Shown here piece by piece: positions 1 to 8,587 of a DNA stretch of 64,000 bases (its first letter is position 1; each line of letters starts with the position of its first letter). Origin of the DNA: Kribbella antiqua. GTDB lineage: Bacteria > Actinomycetota > Actinomycetes > Propionibacteriales > Kribbellaceae. The notes under the pieces were generated by a model. It had not been told where the DNA came from and did not search any database. It saw only the letters and a program-made list of their open reading frames with translations. Position numbers and translations under genes: made by a program. The stretch is from positions 434,001 to 498,000 of the forward strand of contig NZ_SLWR01000001.1 of the NCBI RefSeq assembly GCF_004345665.1, given 5' to 3'.

Positions 1-872
1 ATCACGCCGATGTCGTCGCCGAGCACCTTCTGCATGCCCGGCACCGCCCACATGCCGATCCACTGCATCGCGACCAGGCCCTGGGTGATCGCACCCGGAT
101 CCCACCAGTCCGTCGGCGCGCCGAGCAGCACGCTCTTGCTCGCGTACAGCTCGTGCAGCTTCGAGAACGCCTGTGCCGCACGAGCCCCGGTGAACCCAGG
201 CTTATGGTCGTCGGTCAGGTAGGAGCCACCGGACGACCACAGCGCCGGACCGCCCATCGCGAGGCCGCCGTCGTTGCCGACGAAGATGCCCTTCACCTTG
301 TTCGTGGTGAGTTCCTTCGCCGCCGCGATCAGGTCGTCGACGGTCTCCGGCGGCTTGATTCCGGCCTGGTCCAGCAGGCTCTTCTTGTAGTAGATGACCT
401 GCGGGTCGACGATCATCCGGACGCCGTAGATCTTGCCGTCGATGGTGTTGGTGGCCAGGTCGCCCGGCTGGAAGTCGTCCTTGACGTCGGCCATGATGTC
501 GTCGAGCGGGACCACCTGGCCGCTCTTCACCATGCCGATGTTGAGCTGGCTCTCGAAGACGTCCGGTCCCTTGTTGGACAGCAGGCCGGACGAGAGCTTG
601 CTGCCGTAGTCACCCGGCGTCCACTGCACGGTGACGTTCGCGTCGGTGTAGGCCTTGGCGTATCTGAGCGCCGCTTCCTTGGTCCCGGCTTCGCCGTACT
701 GGTGGTACCACTGCGCGAGGTTCACCTTCGCGCCGCTGCCGCCGCCACCGCTCGACGGTCGGCCGGTATTGCCGCCACAGGCGGCGGTGAGTGCGGCGAG
801 CGCCGCCAGGCCACCCGTCCGCTTGAGCAGATCACGTCGGGTCAGGCCGGCGTTCGGAACATGTGCAGGCAT
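1..872 (-). CDS. ABC sugar transporter substrate-binding lipoprotein (partial)
   Basis: This is an extracellular solute-binding protein of the family 1 (sugar) type that would deliver a ligand to an ABC importer. The 5' part is present, about 290 residues, and the C-terminus lies beyond the window edge. It starts with a TRRDLLKR twin-arginine-like segment (residues 11-18), then a short hydrophobic stretch and a lipobox LTAAC with Cys32, so it should be exported and lipid-anchored. A Ser/Gly-rich linker follows at about 38-47. The internal segment around GVRMIVDPQVIYYKK matches the hinge region of sugar-binding proteins. The permease genes expected downstream are outside the window. The ligand cannot be told from this sequence. 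Family confidence is high. Confidence 0.9.
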   Translation of the reverse strand, partial: MPAHVPNAGLTRRDLLKRTGGLAALAALTAACGGNTGRPSSGGGGSGAKVNLAQWYHQYGEAGTKEAALRYAKAYTDANVTVQWTPGDYGSKLSSGLLSNKGPDVFESQLNIGMVKSGQVVPLDDIMADVKDDFQPGDLATNTIDGKIYGVRMIVDPQVIYYKKSLLDQAGIKPPETVDDLIAAAKELTTNKVKGIFVGNDGGLAMGGPALWSSGGSYLTDDHKPGFTGARAAQAFSKLHELYASKSVLLGAPTDWWDPGAITQGLVAMQWIGMWAVPGMQKVLGDDIGV

Positions 873-935
873 GGCAACCACCTTCCCGAGGAACCATCTC
901 CTCCAGGTCAATCGTTGGAGAAGTGCCTAGCACAA

Positions 936-949
936 TCGCTCAAAAGCGA
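936..949. promoter_or_regulatory. Possible operator upstream of the sugar-binding protein gene
   Basis: A dyad TCGCT-CAAA-AGCGA lies about 65 bp upstream of the binding-protein start, in the 150-bp gap before the convergent end of the neighbouring gene. Sugar ABC operons in actinobacteria are often controlled by LacI or ROK proteins binding similar short dyads. The assignment is an inference from position and symmetry only. Confidence 0.3.
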
Positions 950-1022
950 GCGGCGCGCAAGAGTGAACGCGTCGTTATCTGTTGGATTTTGAGAAGGCTG
1001 CTCGGGTACTGCGCGCTGCCCC

Positions 1023-3158
1023 TCAGCCGAAGGTTTCGCCGACCTCCGCCTTCCGGACCAGCAGGGCCGGCGGCTCGAAGCGGTGCCCGTACGACGCCGC
1101 CAGTTCCCGCGCCCGTACGACGAACTCCGGTAACCCATAGGCATTGACGTACTGCAGAGCGCCACCATGCAGTGGCGGGAAGCCGATGCCGAACATGGAG
1201 CCGATGTTGGCGTCGGCGACGGAGCGTAGTACTCCTTCCTCCACGCACTTGATCGTCTCGAGCGACATCGCGAACGTCATCCGCTCCCTCACGTCGGCGA
1301 CCGGGATCTCGGTCCGCGGGCCGAACTCCTTCCACAGGCCCGGCCAGAGATACTTCGCACCGACCTCCGGGTACTCGTAGAAACCCGCGCCGGCGGCCTT
1401 GCCCCGCCGGTCGAACTCGTTGACGAGCCGGTCGGTCACGGCCATCCCGGGGTGGTCGTCGAACGCGCCCGCGTTGTCGCCGGCGGCGCGAGCCGCGTCG
1501 CGGATCTTCTGCGGCAGCGTCAGGGTGACCTCGTCGAGCATCGCCAGCGGTGGCGCCGGGAAGCCCGCGGCAGTCGCGGCCCGCTCGATCGTCACCGGGT
1601 CGATGCCCTCGGCAACCATCGCGGCACCCTCCATCACCAGGGTGCCGAACACGCGGGAGGTGAAGAACCCACGGCTGTCGTTGACCACGATCGGGGTCTT
1701 CCGGATCTGCCGGACGATGTCGTACGCCTTGGCGATGGTGCGATCCGAAGTCTTCTCCCCCACGATCAGCTCGACCAGCTGCATCCGGTCCACCGGCGAG
1801 AAGAAGTGCATGCCGAGGAAGTCGTCGGGCCGGTCGATGCCGTCGGCAAGCGACGTGATGGGCAGCGTCGAGGTGTTCGAGCACAGCAACGCGTCCGGCT
1901 CGACCACGCCGGCGACCTCGGCGAAGACCTTCTGCTTGAGCTCCTCGCTCTCGAACACCGCCTCGATGACGAGGTCACAGCCGGCCAGGTCGTTCGGGTC
2001 CGCGGTCGGCGTGATCCGGCTGAGGAACTCCGCCACCTGATCCGCCGTCATCCGGCCCTTCTGCACCTGCTTCGCCAGCAGCTTCTCCGAGTATTCCTTC
2101 CCGCGAGCGGCCGCCTCCAGCGAAACGTCCTTGAGTACCACCTCGATGCCCACCTTCGCGCACACATAGGCGATTCCCGCGCCCATCATGCCCGCGCCGA
2201 GCACCCCGACCTTGCGGGCCTGATACTTGGGTACGCCGCTCGGCCGGGAAGCGCCGGCGTTGATCGCCTGCAGATCGAAGAAGAACGCCTGGATCATGTT
2301 CTTCGCGATCTGCCCGGTCGCCAGCGAGACGAAGTAGCGCGATTCGATCCGCGACGCAGTGGCGAAGTCGACCTGGCTGCCCTCGACCGCGGCGCTCATG
2401 ATCGCCCGCGGCGCCGGGTACGGCGCGCCCTTCAGCTGCTTGCGCAGGTTCGCCGGGAAGGCGGGCAGGAACGCGGCCAGCTTCGGCGACGACGGCGTAC
2501 CGCCGGGGATCTTGTAGCCGTCGCGATCCCACGGCTGCTTGGCATCACCGTCGTACGACGCGATCCACCGATGAGCCGCATCGAGCAAGTCTCCAGCAGG
2601 GACTACCTCGTCGACGATCCCCACCGAAAGGGCGTGCAACGGCTTCATCCGCTGACCCTGGAGCAGGACCTTCATCAGGGCGTCCTGCAGGCCGAGCATC
2701 CGGACCGTGCGGGTGACGCCACCACCGCCCGGCAGCAGGCCGAGGGTCACCTCGGGGACGCCGAGCTCGATCCGGTTGTCGTCGGCAACGATGCGGTGAT
2801 GACAGGCGAGCGCGATCTCGAGCCCGCCGCCGAGCGCGCTACCGTTGATCGCGGCAACCACCGGGACGCCGAGGGTCTCGAGAATCCTCAGCTGACGCTT
2901 GACTTCCTCGACCGTCTCGAACACCTCGGCGGCGTCCGACGGCTGGATCCGCGACAGCAGCTGCAGGTTGCCGCCGGCAAAGAACGTCGGCTTGGCGCTG
3001 GTGATGACAACGCCCTTGAGATCGTCCTTCTCCGCCTGCAGCCGCTCGACCGCGGCACCCATTGCGGCGAGGTAGGCGTCGTTCATCGTGTTCGCCGAGG
3101 CCGACGGGTCGTCCATCGTCAGCGTGACGACACCTTCGACGTTCTTCCAGTCGATCAT
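1023..3158 (-). CDS. fadJ: Bifunctional enoyl-CoA hydratase / 3-hydroxyacyl-CoA dehydrogenase (FadB/FadJ type)
   Basis: This 711-residue cytosolic enzyme carries out the two middle steps of fatty acid beta-oxidation, hydration of enoyl-CoA and NAD-dependent oxidation of 3-hydroxyacyl-CoA. The N-terminal third is a crotonase domain with the oxyanion segment [15 protein letters not shown] near residues 105-120. The NAD-binding Rossmann domain begins about residue 316 ([12 protein letters not shown]), and the catalytic His is in [11 protein letters not shown] near 451. The start is the ATG that overlaps the thiolase stop as ATGA. The upstream in-frame ATG would extend 17 residues into the thiolase gene and lacks family support. 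Together with the thiolase it forms the usual trifunctional FadA/FadB pair, and expression should be driven from the MerR-type promoter upstream of the thiolase. Confidence 0.95.
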   Translation of the reverse strand: MIDWKNVEGVVTLTMDDPSASANTMNDAYLAAMGAAVERLQAEKDDLKGVVITSAKPTFFAGGNLQLLSRIQPSDAAEVFETVEEVKRQLRILETLGVPVVAAINGSALGGGLEIALACHHRIVADDNRIELGVPEVTLGLLPGGGGVTRTVRMLGLQDALMKVLLQGQRMKPLHALSVGIVDEVVPAGDLLDAAHRWIASYDGDAKQPWDRDGYKIPGGTPSSPKLAAFLPAFPANLRKQLKGAPYPAPRAIMSAAVEGSQVDFATASRIESRYFVSLATGQIAKNMIQAFFFDLQAINAGASRPSGVPKYQARKVGVLGAGMMGAGIAYVCAKVGIEVVLKDVSLEAAARGKEYSEKLLAKQVQKGRMTADQVAEFLSRITPTADPNDLAGCDLVIEAVFESEELKQKVFAEVAGVVEPDALLCSNTSTLPITSLADGIDRPDDFLGMHFFSPVDRMQLVELIVGEKTSDRTIAKAYDIVRQIRKTPIVVNDSRGFFTSRVFGTLVMEGAAMVAEGIDPVTIERAATAAGFPAPPLAMLDEVTLTLPQKIRDAARAAGDNAGAFDDHPGMAVTDRLVNEFDRRGKAAGAGFYEYPEVGAKYLWPGLWKEFGPRTEIPVADVRERMTFAMSLETIKCVEEGVLRSVADANIGSMFGIGFPPLHGGALQYVNAYGLPEFVVRARELAASYGHRFEPPALLVRKAEVGETFG

Positions 3159-4375
3159 GCTGCAAGCCTCTCGATGATCGTCGCGACGCCCATCCCGCCG
3201 CCGACGCACAGGGTCGCCAGTCCGTACCGGAGTTCACGCCGCTCCAGTTCGTCCAGCAGGGTTCCGATCAGTATGGCGCCGGTGGCACCGAGCGGGTGAC
3301 CGAGGGCGATCGCGCCGCCGTTCACGTTCACCTTCTCGTGCGGTACTCCGAGGTCCTTCATGAAGTGCAGCACCGCCGCCGCGAACGCCTCGTTCATCTC
3401 GAAGAGATCGATGTCGCTCACCGACAGCCCGGCCTTGGCCAGCGCTTTGCGGGCGGCCGGCGCGGGGCCGGTCAGCATGATGGTCGGATCCGCGCCGCTG
3501 ACGCCGGTCGCGACCACCCGGCCGCGCGGCGCCTGACCAAGCGCCGCGCCGGCCCTCTCGTTGCCGACGGCAACCAGAGCCGCACCGTCCACGATGCCGG
3601 ACGAGTTTCCCGCATGGTGAACGTGGTTGATCCGCTCGACGGTCAGATAGCGTTCCAGCGCGACCGAGTCGAAGCCGCCGTGCTCGCCGATCGCCGCGAA
3701 CGACGGCTGCAGCCCGGCGAGTGTCTCGACCGTCGTCCCCGGCCTCACCAGCTGGTCGTGGTCGAGGATCTGCAGGCCGTTGCGGTCGACAACGGGGACC
3801 ACCGAGCGGGCGAAGTACCCGTTGGCCCAGGCCTTGGCTGCCCGGGCGTGTGACTCGGCGGCGTACGCGTCGACGTCCGTACGGGAGAAGCCGTCGATGG
3901 TCGAGATCAGGTCCGCGCTGATGCCCTGTGGGATGAAGTTGGTCTGCAGCGCGGTCTCCGGGTCCATCGCCCAGGCGCCGCCGTCGGACGCCATCGGCAC
4001 CCGTGACATCGACTCGACCCCGCCCGCGAGGATGAAGTCCTCCCAGCCGGATCGGACTCGTTGAGCCGCTTGATTCACCGCCTCCAGCCCGGACGCGCAG
4101 AAGCGGTTGAGCTGGACTCCCCCGGTCGTCTCCGGGTAGCCGGCCGCGAGCACCGCCGTCCGGGCGATGTCCATGCCCTGGTCGCCGATCGGGCTGACGA
4201 CGCCCAGTACCACGTCGTCGATCGCGACCGGGTCGAGGTCAGGGTGCCGAGCACGCAGCTCGTGCAGGAGGCCGGTGATGAGCTGGATCGGCTTGACCTC
4301 GTACAGCGCGCCGGTCGGTTTGCCCTTGCCACGCGGCGTACGCATCGCGTCGTACAGGAAGGCTTCGCTGGTCAT
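3155..4375 (-). CDS. fadA: Acetyl-CoA C-acyltransferase (thiolase, FadA type)
   Basis: This thiolase of 406 residues performs the last step of beta-oxidation, cleaving 3-ketoacyl-CoA with CoA. The acyl-accepting Cys93 is in NRFCASGLE, the His360 is in GHPLGATGA, and the second active Cys390 is in LCVGGGMG, so all catalytic residues are present. It is the first gene of a two-gene operon and its stop overlaps the start of the hydratase/dehydrogenase gene. The ATG lies 7 nt after a CACAAT -10 box, so the transcript is probably leaderless. The promoter has a 19-bp spacer carrying a dyad, as expected for control by the divergent MerR protein. Confidence 0.95.
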   Translation of the reverse strand: MTSEAFLYDAMRTPRGKGKPTGALYEVKPIQLITGLLHELRARHPDLDPVAIDDVVLGVVSPIGDQGMDIARTAVLAAGYPETTGGVQLNRFCASGLEAVNQAAQRVRSGWEDFILAGGVESMSRVPMASDGGAWAMDPETALQTNFIPQGISADLISTIDGFSRTDVDAYAAESHARAAKAWANGYFARSVVPVVDRNGLQILDHDQLVRPGTTVETLAGLQPSFAAIGEHGGFDSVALERYLTVERINHVHHAGNSSGIVDGAALVAVGNERAGAALGQAPRGRVVATGVSGADPTIMLTGPAPAARKALAKAGLSVSDIDLFEMNEAFAAAVLHFMKDLGVPHEKVNVNGGAIALGHPLGATGAILIGTLLDELERRELRYGLATLCVGGGMGVATIIERLAA

Positions 4376-4382
4376 AGGCTTG

Positions 4383-4413
4383 ATTGTGACAGTTGTGGTG
4401 TCACGGTAGTCAA
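4383..4413 (-). promoter_or_regulatory. MerR-type promoter/operator of the thiolase operon
   Basis: Read on the minus strand, a -35 box TTGACT (4408-4413) and a -10 box CACAAT (4383-4388) are separated by 19 bp. MerR-family activators use this over-long spacing. The dyad GTGACA (4386-4391) / TGTCAC (4399-4404) is centred in the spacer. The thiolase ATG follows the -10 box by 7 nt. A matching element lies at 12232-12262. Confidence 0.75.
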
Positions 4414-4437
4414 GGTGGGCTCGTTATGATCTCGGCC

Positions 4438-5175
4438 ATGTCGGAACTGGCGGGGGAAGCGACACTGACGGTCGACGAGTTGTCGGCGCGGGTCGGGATG
4501 ACGGTGCGAACGTTGCGGTTCTACGCGGGCCGGGGGCTGATTCCGCCGCCGATCCGGCGTGGACGAGTCGGGTACTACGGTCCGGAGCACATCGCGCGGC
4601 TGGATCTGGTCCGGGAGCTGCAGGCGCACGGATTCACGCTGTCGGCGATCGAGGGGTACCTGGATCGGATCCCGGTCGACGCGACCCCACAGGACATCGC
4701 GCTGCACCGGACCCTGCTGACGCCCTGGATGCGTGACCTTCCGGAGACGCTCGACCGGTCCACGCTCGTACGACGTACCGGCCGGGAGCTGAGCGACGAC
4801 GACATCGAGATGCTGGTCGCGCTCGGAGTGGTCGAGCCCACGCCGGACGAGGACGTCTTCCAGGTCGCGACGGCGCATCTCAGCCTCGGTGTGGAGCTGC
4901 TCGACCTGGACCTTCCGGTGGAGGCAGTGCTCGATGCCGGTCGGATCTTCACCGAGCACGGGCGGGCCATCGCGGAGGAGCTGACCGAGGTCTTCCGTAC
5001 CAAGGTCTGGCCGCATTACCGCGACTCCGGTGGCCCGCCCGAACACATCCAGCAGCTCGTCGAGCGCTTCAAGCCAGTCACCATCCAGGGCTTGGTGCTC
5101 GCCTACGAACGAGCCGTCGGCGAGACCCAGCGCGACACCATCCGCCGTACCGGCACCAAGCCACCTCGCCGCTGA
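4438..5175 (+). CDS. MerR family transcriptional regulator
   Basis: This is a DNA-binding regulator of about 245 residues. The winged-helix HTH fills roughly residues 9-75, with TVDELSARVGMTVRTLRFYAGRGL and the wing GRVGYYGPEH, followed by a predicted dimer helix and a C-terminal domain of about 150 residues with no recognised ligand motif. I chose the ATG that follows a TATGAT -10 box (4425-4430) by 7 nt. An in-frame ATG at 4426 and a GTG further up are possible. It is divergent from the thiolase operon and the shared gap holds a MerR-style operator, so it probably controls that operon and itself. The same operator precedes a CoA-transferase gene 8 kb away. The ligand is probably an acyl-CoA, by inference. 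Confidence 0.9.
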   Translation: MSELAGEATLTVDELSARVGMTVRTLRFYAGRGLIPPPIRRGRVGYYGPEHIARLDLVRELQAHGFTLSAIEGYLDRIPVDATPQDIALHRTLLTPWMRDLPETLDRSTLVRRTGRELSDDDIEMLVALGVVEPTPDEDVFQVATAHLSLGVELLDLDLPVEAVLDAGRIFTEHGRAIAEELTEVFRTKVWPHYRDSGGPPEHIQQLVERFKPVTIQGLVLAYERAVGETQRDTIRRTGTKPPRR

Positions 5176-6503
5176 CCGTCCCGGACGAACAGGAACACGG
5201 CGACCCCGGCGAACACCGCGAAGCTCGCCGCCACCACGAAGGTCCGGTCGAGGGCGTTGGCATAAGCCCGGTGCAGATCGTCACTGTCCAGCCCGCTGCG
5301 GAAGACCTGTCCGAGTACGGCGACTCCGAGCGCGTACCCGAGCTGACGGAACGTGTTGACGGCACCGGCCGCCATCCCAGCACGCGGGCCAGGAACCGCG
5401 GCCATCGCGGCTGCGGACAGCGGTCCGAGGACCAGCCCCGCACCCACACCGACGAGGAACAGCCCAGGAAGCAACGCCGCCCACCCGGATCCGGCGTCGA
5501 TCACGGTCTGAGCGAGCACACCGGCCGCGATGAACAGCATCCCCGACCCGATCAGCAACCGCGCCGACGTCCTGTGCATCACCCGGCCGACCACGATCGA
5601 CAGTACGAACGTCGTCAGGCTCACCGGCAGGAACACGAGGCCGGCCTCGATCGGGCTCAAGCCGAGGACCGACTGCAGCCAAAGCGTCTGGTAAATCCAG
5701 TACGCCCAGGCCGCCGCCGGCAGCAGCGCCGCCGTGACCAGCAGCGTCGGGAAAGCAGCAGTGCGGAACAGCGAGAGATCGAGCATCGCGTTCGGCCGGC
5801 GCTCGACGAAGACGAACACGGCCAACGCGGCAGCGGCCACAACGAACAGCCAGCTGGATTCGTTGATCAGCGCGTAGACGAGAGCCGCCGAGCCGACAGT
5901 GAAGCTCGCCATGCCGGCCAGATCGAGGCGGCGTGGCTGCGGGTCACGCGACTCGGGTACGGCGAGAGCCGTGAGTACCAGAGCAACGGCAGTGACCGGC
6001 AGGTTCACGAAGAAGATCCATCGCCAGCCGAAGCTGTCGGTCAGCAAGCCGCCGAGCAGCGGCCCGGCCGCCGAAGCAGCACCATTGACTGCGGCCCAGA
6101 CGCCGAAGGCGATGCCTCGGTCGCGACCCTCATACGAGCTGGTGATCAGTGCGAGCGTCGTGGCGAACATCGCCGCAGCCGCCAGTCCCTGAAGACCTCG
6201 CGCTGCGATCAGCAGCCCGACGTTCGGCGACAGACCACAGACCAGCGAGGCGACCGCGAAGACCACGAGTCCGCCCAGGTAGACAGCACGCCGACCGAGA
6301 CGGTCCGCGATCGAGCCTGCGGTGAGTACCAGCGAAGCCAGCACGAGCGCGTAGAGGCTGAGTACCCATTGCAGGTCCGCGAGCGAGGCGTTCAGCCCGC
6401 GGGCCATGTCGGGCAGGGCGACGGTCACGATCGTCACGTCGACCAGCAGCATGAAGGTTCCAGCGCATATCGCTACAAGCGGCAACCACTTGCGCATTGT
6501 CAT
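5103..6503 (-). CDS. MFS drug efflux transporter, DHA2 (EmrB/QacA) type
   Basis: This integral membrane proton antiporter of 466 residues belongs to the 14-helix drug/proton antiporter group. The N-terminus (WLPLVAICAGTFMLLVDVTIV) carries the DHA2 motif LLVDVTIVTVALP, and motif A appears as SIADRLGRRAVYLG near 65-78. The central region holds the motif C-like GPLLGGLLTDSFGWRWIFFVNLP. An AAAGGA ribosome site is 5 nt before the ATG. The last 24 codons overlap the 3' end of the convergent MerR gene. Upstream is a TGTCACA heptamer also found before the neighbouring ECF sigma gene, so the sigma factor may control this pump. The substrate is unknown. Confidence 0.9.
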   Translation of the reverse strand: MTMRKWLPLVAICAGTFMLLVDVTIVTVALPDMARGLNASLADLQWVLSLYALVLASLVLTAGSIADRLGRRAVYLGGLVVFAVASLVCGLSPNVGLLIAARGLQGLAAAAMFATTLALITSSYEGRDRGIAFGVWAAVNGAASAAGPLLGGLLTDSFGWRWIFFVNLPVTAVALVLTALAVPESRDPQPRRLDLAGMASFTVGSAALVYALINESSWLFVVAAAALAVFVFVERRPNAMLDLSLFRTAAFPTLLVTAALLPAAAWAYWIYQTLWLQSVLGLSPIEAGLVFLPVSLTTFVLSIVVGRVMHRTSARLLIGSGMLFIAAGVLAQTVIDAGSGWAALLPGLFLVGVGAGLVLGPLSAAAMAAVPGPRAGMAAGAVNTFRQLGYALGVAVLGQVFRSGLDSDDLHRAYANALDRTFVVAASFAVFAGVAVFLFVRDGQRRGGLVPVRRMVSRWVSPTARS

Positions 6504-6537
6504 GATCCTTTCCGGTTGGGTGAAACCCCCTCACAGG

Positions 6538-6544
6538 TGTGACA
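6538..6544 (-). promoter_or_regulatory. TGTCACA box (possible ECF -35 element) before the efflux gene
   Basis: The heptamer TGTCACA reads toward the efflux gene, 34 nt from its ATG. ECF41-group sigma factors are known to recognise TGTCACA as a -35 element with CGTC at -10. No clear CGTC is seen at the expected spacing, so the promoter assignment is tentative. Confidence 0.35.
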
Positions 6545-6572
6545 CCCCGGATCGGATCGATGTGACCGGCGG

Positions 6573-7445
6573 TCAGCCGAGCACGGTCAGGTCCAGCCGG
6601 CCAAGCCGCGACGGGTCGGCCATCACGTTGATTTCGACGATCTTGCTCTGTACGACGGTGAATCCCATGACCGAGACCGGCCGCCCGTCGACGGTCACCA
6701 CCACACCCGCGGCACCGTTCACCAAGGCCGGCCGGACGATCGCGCCACGCCGCTGCCCGAACATGACTGCTCGGCCGGCGACGGCAGCCGCCCCGTGGAC
6801 AGTCACCACAGACGCAGCACCTTCGTCGGAGCGCAGTACGACGTCGGGATCCAGGACAGCGATGAGACCGTTGAGTTCGCCTTCATGCGCCGCGGCGAAG
6901 AAGGCCTCTACCACTTCCTGCTGCCCGCTCACATCGGGATCGGCGACCTCGGTGCCCTGCACCCGGCGCCGCGCCCGGCTCGCGAGTTGCCGTGCCGCGG
7001 CCGGCGTACGGCCCACCGTGGGAGCGATCTCATCAAACGGCAGATCGAACATGTCGTGCAGTACGAACGCCACCCGCTCAGCCGGAGCGAGGGTCTCGAG
7101 CACCACCTGAAGCGCGAGCCCGACCGCATCGGCCAGCAGCGCCGCGTCCTCGGGAGTGACACCGTCCGGATGGCTGATCACCGGGTCTGGCACATGCACG
7201 CCCATGAACTCCTCCCGCCTGCTCTTCCGCGCGCGCAGTACGTTCAGGCACACCCGGACGACGATCGTGGTCAGCCACGCGTCGATGCTGTCGATCCCGT
7301 CCGCACCCGCCCGGCTGGCCCGCAGCCAGGCTTCCTGTACGGCGTCATCCGCCTCGGCAAGCGAACCGAGCATCCGGTACGCCACCGCCCGCAGGCGGAT
7401 CCGGTTCCGCTCGAAATCCTCCGCCAGCCAGTCCGGCTCAGTCAT
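6573..7445 (-). CDS. ECF RNA polymerase sigma factor with SnoaL-like C-terminal domain (SigJ-like)
   Basis: This sigma factor of 290 residues belongs to the ECF41/ECF56 branch. Region 2 covers about 10-80 (AYRMLGSLAEADDAVQEAWLR) and region 4 about 110-170 (LAPAERVAFVLHDMFDLPFDEIAPTVGRTPAAARQLASRARRR). A C-terminal NTF2/SnoaL-like extension of about 110 residues follows, which in this group modulates activity in place of an anti-sigma factor. The linker has VHVPDPV instead of the ECF41 WLPEP motif, and the C-terminal DGGGK motif is not kept (DEGAA), so it differs from the second sigma factor at 13.2-14.1 kb. It probably controls the efflux gene downstream. The promoter region holds a strong palindrome. 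Confidence 0.92.
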   Translation of the reverse strand: MTEPDWLAEDFERNRIRLRAVAYRMLGSLAEADDAVQEAWLRASRAGADGIDSIDAWLTTIVVRVCLNVLRARKSRREEFMGVHVPDPVISHPDGVTPEDAALLADAVGLALQVVLETLAPAERVAFVLHDMFDLPFDEIAPTVGRTPAAARQLASRARRRVQGTEVADPDVSGQQEVVEAFFAAAHEGELNGLIAVLDPDVVLRSDEGAASVVTVHGAAAVAGRAVMFGQRRGAIVRPALVNGAAGVVVTVDGRPVSVMGFTVVQSKIVEINVMADPSRLGRLDLTVLG

Positions 7446-7468
7446 CGGTCACATTCCTCCGCGCGACA

Positions 7469-7507
7469 TGTCATTGGGATGACACGTCACATCAGTGTGA
7501 TGTGACA
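7469..7507. promoter_or_regulatory. Palindromic control region of the ECF sigma gene
   Basis: Two dyads lie 25-60 bp upstream of the sigma gene. One is TGTCAT-tggg-ATGACA (7469-7484). The other is a perfect palindrome with 9-bp arms GTCACATCA and TGATGTGAC around GTG (7486-7506). Its last bases with 7507 form a TGTCACA box on the minus strand. Autoregulation by the sigma factor, or binding of an unlinked dimeric repressor, would fit. Confidence 0.55.
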
Positions 7508-7512
7508 ACGGT

Positions 7513-7551
7513 TCAAGCCCGGCCGTGGCTGGTGCGGGAGCGGCGGGCCCC
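7513..7551 (-). pseudogene. Second copy of an ABC permease 3' end (fragment)
   Basis: The reading frame ending at 7513 closes with GARRSRTSHGRA, the same tail as the permease fragment at 7905-8021. About 28 of 34 bases agree, and the similarity then stops abruptly. It looks like the 3' scar of a lost paralogous sugar permease gene. The similarity is direct; the origin is inferred. Confidence 0.4.
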
Positions 7552-7558
7552 AGCGATG

Positions 7559-7786
7559 CTACGGCTCGTCGATGTCTTCGTCGCGAGCCGCCCTCTGGCC
7601 CAACTCGTGACGTAACCGGCGCCGGTAGATCGCCAGCCTGAGGTCAATGACTCGGGCCTTGCCGTCCGATTGCCGGCGTCCCACGTCGAGTTCCTCGACC
7701 ATGGCCAGAGCGGCTGCCAGTTCATCAGGTGGCCACGAATCCAGGGGCTCTGAGCGCGCGAGACGATCCAAAAACTTTGACGTCAT
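7559..7786 (-). CDS. Small hypothetical protein, 75 residues
   Basis: This short reading frame starts at an ATG (MTSKFLDRLARSEPLDSW) and ends in the acidic tail ARDEDIDEP. The composition is rich in charged and Leu residues with a pattern compatible with two or three amphipathic helices. No cysteine, membrane segment or known motif is visible. It sits between two scars of a sugar-permease gene. No strong ribosome site is seen, and a longer in-frame extension to 8155 has poor coding character, so I kept the short form. I do not recognise the family. Coding status is probable but not certain. Confidence 0.45.
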   Translation of the reverse strand: MTSKFLDRLARSEPLDSWPPDELAAALAMVEELDVGRRQSDGKARVIDLRLAIYRRRLRHELGQRAARDEDIDEP

Positions 7787-7904
7787 CGCCGCGGCCTCCC
7801 AGGCACGTAGAATCGGCGCCGGGGTCTGGGGCACGCCCACACTATCGCCCGAAGCAGCGATGCACCAGACGAAACGATCACCCGCGCCGAGGACGCTCGT
7901 GCAG

Positions 7905-8021
7905 TCAGGCGCGACCGTGGCTGGTCCGGGAACGACGGGCCAGGGAGTCGACGCCGACCGCCAGCAGCAACACCACGCCGGTGACGAGGAACCGGTACGA
8001 CGAGTCGAGGCTCCCCCCATT
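7905..8021 (-). pseudogene. C-terminal remnant of a sugar ABC transporter permease (RbsC/XylH type)
   Basis: The last 38 codons of this frame read NGGSLDSSYRFLVTGVVLL followed by LAVGVDSLARRSRTSHGRA. This matches the final transmembrane helix and basic tail of ribose/xylose-type ABC permeases, which end in a GLVLLLAVALDAL-like segment. Upstream of about 8021 the frame continues only into sequence of the neighbouring acylphosphatase, so the other 300-odd residues are missing. It is a deletion remnant. A second, shorter copy of the 3' end lies at 7513. Confidence 0.6.
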
Positions 8022-8058
8022 ACGCAAAGAAACCCCCGGCCCATGCCTGGACCGCGGG

Positions 8059-8334
8059 CTAGCGAGTGACCCGAAAGTCGGTGAGACCGGTTGGTTGCTC
8101 CTCCGCCTCGTCGACCCGTTCGACTCGGGCATAAGGCGGACCATGCCGAGCCCACTCGACCATCCGTCGTACGTCGTCCTCGGAGCCCTCGAAGAGCGCC
8201 TCGACGGTTCCGTCCGGCCGGTTCCGCACCCAGCCACCGACACCGGCTTTCTGAGCCTGTCGCCGGCAGCTGTCCCGGAAGAACACGCCTTGGACGAGTC
8301 CGTGTACTACTACGCGGCGGCAGATCCTACTCAT
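8059..8334 (-). CDS. acyP: Acylphosphatase
   Basis: This small cytosolic enzyme of 91 residues hydrolyses acyl phosphates such as acetyl phosphate or carbamoyl phosphate. The signature VHGLVQGVFFRDS carries the catalytic Arg20, and GWVRNRPDGTVE carries Asn38. It also has the family's GPPYARVERV segment. Its start overlaps the end of the DUF6510 gene by 8 nt, making it the last member of a four-gene operon with the flavin reductase and molybdopterin oxidoreductase. The functional link to those redox genes is unknown. Confidence 0.95.
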   Translation of the reverse strand: MSRICRRVVVHGLVQGVFFRDSCRRQAQKAGVGGWVRNRPDGTVEALFEGSEDDVRRMVEWARHGPPYARVERVDEAEEQPTGLTDFRVTR

Positions 8335-8587
8335 TCGGGACGCGGAGGTAGGTGAGGCCTCTGAGGTCCAGGTAGGTGTCGGTGGGCGTGGTCACCACCC
8401 GGAGCAGCACGGCGTCGCAGCCTGGGCAGCGCGCTACCAGGCCGGGTGCGTCCACGTAGAGGTGGGTGTCGGCGAACGGGCCGGTTTGGGCGCAGCCGGC
8501 ACAGCGGGCGATGGCAGCGGTGATGTCGACCGTGAAGAGCTCGCTCAAGGCGCCGGCGGCCGCGTTTCCGTCGAGGTGAGTGGTCAT
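8327..8587 (-). CDS. DUF6510 family zinc-ribbon-like protein
   Basis: This is a small protein of 86 residues with two CxxC knuckles, Cys29/Cys32 (CAGC) and Cys54/Cys57 (CPGC), which should bind one zinc ion. The rest is a short helical N-terminus and beta-rich segments ending RGLTYLRVPNE. The family is known as DUF6510 and usually sits beside a ferredoxin-reductase-like gene and a sulfite-oxidase-like gene, as here. The start overlaps the stop of the reductase gene as ATGA, so translation is coupled. Its function is not known. A role as assembly or electron-transfer partner of the two enzymes is an inference. Confidence 0.85.
   Translation of the reverse strand: MTTHLDGNAAAGALSELFTVDITAAIARCAGCAQTGPFADTHLYVDAPGLVARCPGCDAVLLRVVTTPTDTYLDLRGLTYLRVPNE

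Noticed and set aside
7786..8155. Longer N-terminal extension of the small 75-residue protein
   Set aside because: The extension is Arg/Gly/Ser/Cys-rich, overlaps the acylphosphatase gene and permease scar in another frame, and lacks a ribosome site.
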